From: an uncultured Eubacteriales bacterium
GTDB lineage: Bacteria > Bacillota > Clostridia > Oscillospirales > Acutalibacteraceae
Assembly: GCA_934667575.1 (NCBI GenBank)
Contig: CAKUME010000073.1
Span: forward strand, 1-6,209
Direction of reading: 5' to 3'
Length of the DNA: 6,209 nucleotides
The notes under the pieces are model-generated. The model was given only the letters and a program-made list of their open reading frames with translations, was not told the origin of the DNA and did not search any database. Of the stretch, positions 6,201 to 6,209 are shown piece after piece. Numbering within the stretch: the stretch's first letter is position 1; the number at the start of each line of letters is the position of its first letter. Made by a program: the position numbers and the translations under genes.

Positions 6201-6209
6201 ACGCAGGGC
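3..6209 (+). CDS. Giant DUF4011/DUF3320 SF1 helicase with HEPN-like, TGL-like and Vsr-like nuclease domains (HheA-type), partial at both ends
   Basis: One uninterrupted frame of 2,069 codons spans the window with no stop. The first in-frame ATG (138-140) lies inside the N-terminal domain, so the real start is upstream, probably by a few dozen codons. The C-terminal DUF3320 domain is cut by the window end. SF1 motifs are clear: Walker A GPPGTGKS (906-913), Walker B DEASQ (1527-1531), motif III VGDPKQMPPT (1550-1559), motif IV WHYRSRHE (1595-1602), motif V VQGDERD (1718-1724) and motif VI NVAISRAR (1757-1764). A Vsr-like nuclease domain follows. By family knowledge this is a cytoplasmic ATP-driven nucleic-acid translocase coupled to a nuclease, and such proteins usually act in phage or plasmid defence. 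Defence is an inference, because no neighbours are visible. The HEPN-helicase-Vsr layout matches what I recall as Hhe. The helicase assignment is very secure; the system name is moderately so. Confidence 0.95.
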   Translation, partial: MGLLAEWVIRALLATEGLTAEPNATYTDRCRLLDEEGLLPHRIYNMFTAVRQAHHRARRGRAFTPEEARTLMALTFRLCCWLTGETTPEFVPPAAPDAPAEDAAPANGESAAAAKDTAPADDSNAAAPSADESDSAVCASDFPAEDAAPADDSNTAAPADGESDAAVCASDATAEDATPADDSISHSSLLPEPEPIAVTMTLRPDDAALDREARSARLHEFARLLTLSDTEKQYLAGRQVQIDASVVSVVNLALQLNRLPVVRSVTILNHSNHTLEQVTLRITSEPEFCRPFVRAIDIIPAGSAYDVRDVQLRLNAELLASLGDACEGELRFSLEKDGTPICSAETELTGLAFDQWQGFSFYPELLAAFVTPGYPEIAPLNARASELLEKWTDDPALDAYLTEDPNRVLAQAAAIYSALQEQNIAYVIPQEPRLDHVGYRVRMCDAVMAEKKGASLDLTLLYAACLEAVGLHPLLILKKNHIFAGVWLDALSFPDAVQDDPLLITRRLADGVNEIAVVECTRFAVGRQTDFDDACATAEQELRGDSSVEYIIDVHRARIGGIVPLPHRIRTDEGWQIDLPDDAEEPAPEQEPAAEPTGSARKLLWERKLLDLGLRNALINMRFSRTLVPILSTSLEKLEDALMGGSDFSVHPRPSDWTMTDRAFHFEQMQQLGTHAEWLEQEFGKNRLRAILSEKELPRAITELYRSARTAIEENGSNTLYLALGLLRWYENDRSAKPRYAPVLLLPVEMVRRSARQGYTIRLRDDDPQLNVTMLEKLKQDFQIEVPGLDPLPMAGGSIALQKVFAVLRRAVADMRRWDVLESAYLGIFSFSQFVMWNDLRNRSDALAQNKIVRSLLDGKLAWDAEDMQLGARVPEENVLLPIPADASQLFAIEAACSGESFVLHGPPGTGKSQTITALIANALAQGKTVLFVAEKMAALEVVQKRLEAIGIGPFCLELHSNKSKKKAVLAQLSAAASVTRARFSEAYAIEAERMAALRAELDGYAAGLHRTLPCGRSVYDLINHYEKYRSAPDIGRFPSDWYKKLTQEAYEQQKVLVNRLIAAGRAVGHPHDHPLQMIGCTQYSQQLRHALPDALEADQAALAALQAAYDALAPAVDYTGDSFAGLSELAARAEELALWVGLPRAWAQSDRIRMDMAEVQEMSRHFRHLAELRGELMQRWKPEFLTAQNGAALRSEFTELSGKWLLPRLMGMRGLTRRMALYWVAPVPREELLAQFTLLASYQAEKAVTDALWYTHGPNLGALDRGEQTDWTAVEQSAGRAAESAARLYDRCGSDRFRMRFCALPALTAPVRAFHEAWQALQAPHAALVQLLALPEDKGDGWIARQQAQCESIAAHADELKEWITWNAVADEANRARLRPVVKAYRAGLAHEDVAAAFRKALDQALIIGAVDANPQLNRFSGVVFNEQIAQLRRMDRRLTLLTRREIYCRLAAKVPDFAREAAQSSELGILQRAIRSGGRGVSIRRLFDQIPNLLPRLCPCMLMSPISAAQYLDPNREPFSLVVFDEASQLQTCKAVGALARGRDAVIVGDPKQMPPTSFFASSTMDEESDVEDLESILDDCLALNMPQTHLLWHYRSRHESLIAFSNSRFYDNKLYTFPSVNDRESKVRLVHVDGTFDRGRTRCNRAEAEAIVAELQRRAHDETLRGLSVGVVTFNMQQQDLIEDLLNDACSADPALESWAYGGEEPLFIKNLENVQGDERDAILFSVSYGPDENGRVYMNFGPLNRDGGWRRLNVAISRARCEMTVYATLTPDQIDLSKTNADGVAALKAFLEYAGGGALPQNDRAAHYARAKQGVADAICAAIHEEGYATEQQVGHSEYRIDIGVIDPDHPGRYVLGILLDGPQYAHARTTRDRELAQIDVLRGLGWSILRVWTMDWWDNRKKEVQRIIRALRQGVPADEPEEELPTLAQLLAEPEPAPDDGDESDGAADALSGGDESTDTPLSGALVYTPVDVAELGSDADDELQAAAEKFTDGYSLVQYHSTHLSPAVQARVRAVLAQEAPISGGRLSRLVAQSLGVTRFGSRILYRMDVLFTRMKLKSTTQG
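297..551 (+). repeat. In-frame 90-bp tandem repeats coding for an acidic, disordered linker
   Basis: Two full 90-bp copies (339-428 and 429-518) are followed by a 33-bp partial copy (519-551) and preceded by a shortened 42-bp copy (297-338). By hand count the full copies match at 73 of 90 bases. Each encodes 30 residues of the form (P/A)A(E/K)D-(T/A)APADDSN, then ESD-x-AVCASD. The short upstream copy joins the first part of the unit (PAEDAAPA) to a later part (NGESAA), as if by internal deletion. All lengths are multiples of three, so the frame is kept. The linker is low-complexity Ala/Asp/Glu/Ser/Pro, has one Cys per full copy (138 and 168), and separates the HEPN-like domain from the beta-rich region. 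Codons here (GCT, GAT, TCC, AAT) are more AT-ending than in the flanks. Confidence 0.88.
588..1112 (+). other. Region: beta-rich module before the TGL-like domain (residues about 196-370)
   Basis: Alternating hydrophobic strands such as VVSVVNLALQLN, VVRSVTILNHSNHTLEQVTL and GELRFSLEKDG suggest an immunoglobulin-like beta sandwich. It ends at the family-typical segment ELLAAFVTP (about 364-372), which in related large helicases is usually followed by Pro-Asn. I know of no enzymatic role for this region; a scaffold or target-recognition role is inference. The fold call comes from strand pattern only. Confidence 0.5.
1140..1562 (+). other. Domain: transglutaminase/papain-like fold with Ser at the nucleophile position (residues about 380-520)
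   Basis: The block KKGASLDLTLLYAACLEAVG (451-470), then HPLLILKKNHIFAGVWLD (472-489), matches the region that in related DUF4011 helicases reads roughly G-T-C-L-D-L-A-L-L ... G-H-A-F-x-G-x-W-L. In transglutaminase-like proteases the Cys of that first motif is the nucleophile and the His of the second is the general base. Here the nucleophile position is Ser455 while His481 is kept. The nearby Cys465 is in the following helix and is not equivalent. The domain may therefore be structural, or a pseudoenzyme that senses or binds. An acidic, proline-rich linker (about 1728-1799) connects it to DUF4011. Confidence 0.65.
1800..2645 (+). other. Domain: DUF4011 (residues about 600-880)
   Basis: Landmarks in order are W605-ERKLLDLGLRNALINMR (605-622), GSNTLYLALG (716-725), APVLLLPVEM (741-750) and W818-DVLESAYLGIFSFSQFVMW (818-837). 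These are the hallmark stretches of DUF4011, the module directly before the helicase core in this family. Its biochemical function is not established; tight spacing to Walker A suggests it is part of the motor's N-terminal face. It runs into DASQLFAI (886-893), which resembles the Q-motif region that contacts the adenine base in SF1/SF2 helicases. Confidence 0.8.
2658..2957 (+). other. Domain: SF1 helicase RecA1, first part (Q-like motif, Walker A, motif Ia)
   Basis: GPPGTGKS at residues 906-913 is a textbook P-loop, with Lys912 expected to contact the ATP phosphates. KTVLFVAEKMAALEVVQKRL (928-947) is motif Ia, which contacts nucleic acid. It leads into ELHSNKSKKKAVLAQL, a basic stretch that is strongly conserved in this helicase group. 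Nothing here suggests loss of ATPase function. Confidence 0.93.
2958..4322 (+). other. Region: helical insertion inside RecA1 (residues about 986-1440)
   Basis: About 455 residues rich in Ala, Leu, Glu, Arg and Gln separate motif Ia from the segment leading to Walker B. Heptad-like hydrophobic spacing, for example EAERMAALRAELDGYAAGL and LEADQAALAALQAAYDAL, suggests long helices and coiled coils. I see no known catalytic motif. Large helical insertions at this place are usual for DUF4011 helicases and could form an arm that clamps nucleic acid or binds a partner; that role is inference. Confidence 0.6.
4323..5322 (+). other. Domain: SF1 helicase core, Walker B through motif VI (residues about 1441-1773)
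   Basis: RRLFDQIPNLLPRLCPCMLM (1486-1505) precedes FDEASQL, which carries the catalytic Asp1527-Glu1528. Motif III VGDPKQMPPT, motif IV WHYRSRHE, motif V VQGDERD and motif VI RLNVAISRAR follow in order with normal spacing. Arg1598 (motif IV) and Arg1762 (motif VI) are the likely ATP-sensing arginines. The pattern is that of Upf1/DNA2-like SF1B helicases (AAA_11/AAA_12). The strand polarity and the RNA or DNA preference cannot be read from sequence. Confidence 0.93.
5445..5747 (+). other. Domain: Vsr/MTES_1575-type PD-(D/E)XK-like endonuclease (residues about 1815-1915)
   Basis: The order of motifs matches the small Vsr-like nuclease found after the helicase in this family: GVADAICAAIHEEGY, Glu1835 in ATEQQVG, YRIDIGV with Asp1846, VLGILLDG with Asp1865, TTRDREL (1874-1880), VLRGLGW (1885-1891) and ILRVWTMDWW (1893-1902). 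Glu1835, Asp1846 and Asp1865 are candidate metal-binding residues. Many relatives read G-I-E-C-D-G where this one reads GILLDG, so position 1863 is Leu. I also recall clostridial relatives without the Glu, so activity is uncertain. The domain presumably cuts DNA handled by the helicase. Confidence 0.82.
5760..5912 (+). other. Region: second acidic linker between nuclease and DUF3320 (residues about 1920-1970)
   Basis: PADEPEEELP, then EPEPAPDDGDESDG and GGDESTD, form a Glu/Asp/Pro/Gly-rich stretch with few hydrophobic residues, expected to be disordered. It resembles the N-terminal repeat linker in composition but shows no tandem repeat at the DNA level that I could find. It probably gives the nuclease freedom to move relative to the C-terminal domain. 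Confidence 0.7.
5997..6209 (+). other. Domain: DUF3320, first part (residues about 2000-2069, cut by window end)
   Basis: The segment LSPAVQARVRAVLAQEAPIS (about 2011-2030), followed by GRLSRLVAQSLGVTRFGSRI, matches DUF3320, whose usual form has an E-x-P-I core (here 2025-2028) and a G-x-x-R-x-G-x-R-I tail. It looks like a small winged-helix-type module and is the normal C-terminal domain of this helicase family. Its function is unknown. The frame is still open at the last base. Confidence 0.8.

Overview
The whole 6,209-base window lies inside one giant gene on the + strand. The frame that begins at base 3 has no stop codon through base 6209 (2,069 codons). It is open at both ends, so neither the true start nor the stop is in view. 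Residue numbers below count from the codon at bases 3-5.

The protein reads as a single-chain superfamily 1 (SF1) helicase/nuclease of the DUF4011-DUF3320 family. In order it has: a HEPN-like DUF4145 remnant (residues 1-85); an acidic Ala/Asp/Glu/Pro/Ser linker made of 30-residue repeats (99-183); a beta-rich region (about 196-370); a transglutaminase-like (TGL) domain (about 380-520); DUF4011 (about 600-880); an SF1 helicase core with Walker A at 906-913, DEASQ at 1527-1531 and a C-terminal RecA-like domain to about 1770, split by a helical insertion of about 450 residues; a Vsr/MTES_1575-type nuclease domain (about 1815-1915); a second acidic linker (1920-1970); and the beginning of DUF3320 (about 2000 onward). 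HEPN plus helicase plus Vsr-like endonuclease in one chain matches what I recall being called Hhe (HheA), a single-gene anti-phage system. That name is from memory and was not checked by search.

The helicase motifs all look intact. The accessory domains look altered: the HEPN R-x(n)-H site has lost its histidine, the TGL nucleophile position is Ser instead of Cys, and the acidic residue I expect in the nuclease beta-strand is Leu. The most testable idea here is a working helicase motor carrying degenerate or rewired effector domains.

The DNA is GC-rich with strong G/C preference at third codon positions. It still uses ATT (Ile), TTT (Phe) and TTG (Leu) often, and has no in-frame TTA and only one TCA. 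With the family variant seen, this fits a high-GC gut Clostridia or an actinobacterium, but the sequence does not settle the host. No RNA gene, promoter, terminator, mobile element or CRISPR array is visible, and neighbouring genes cannot be assessed.
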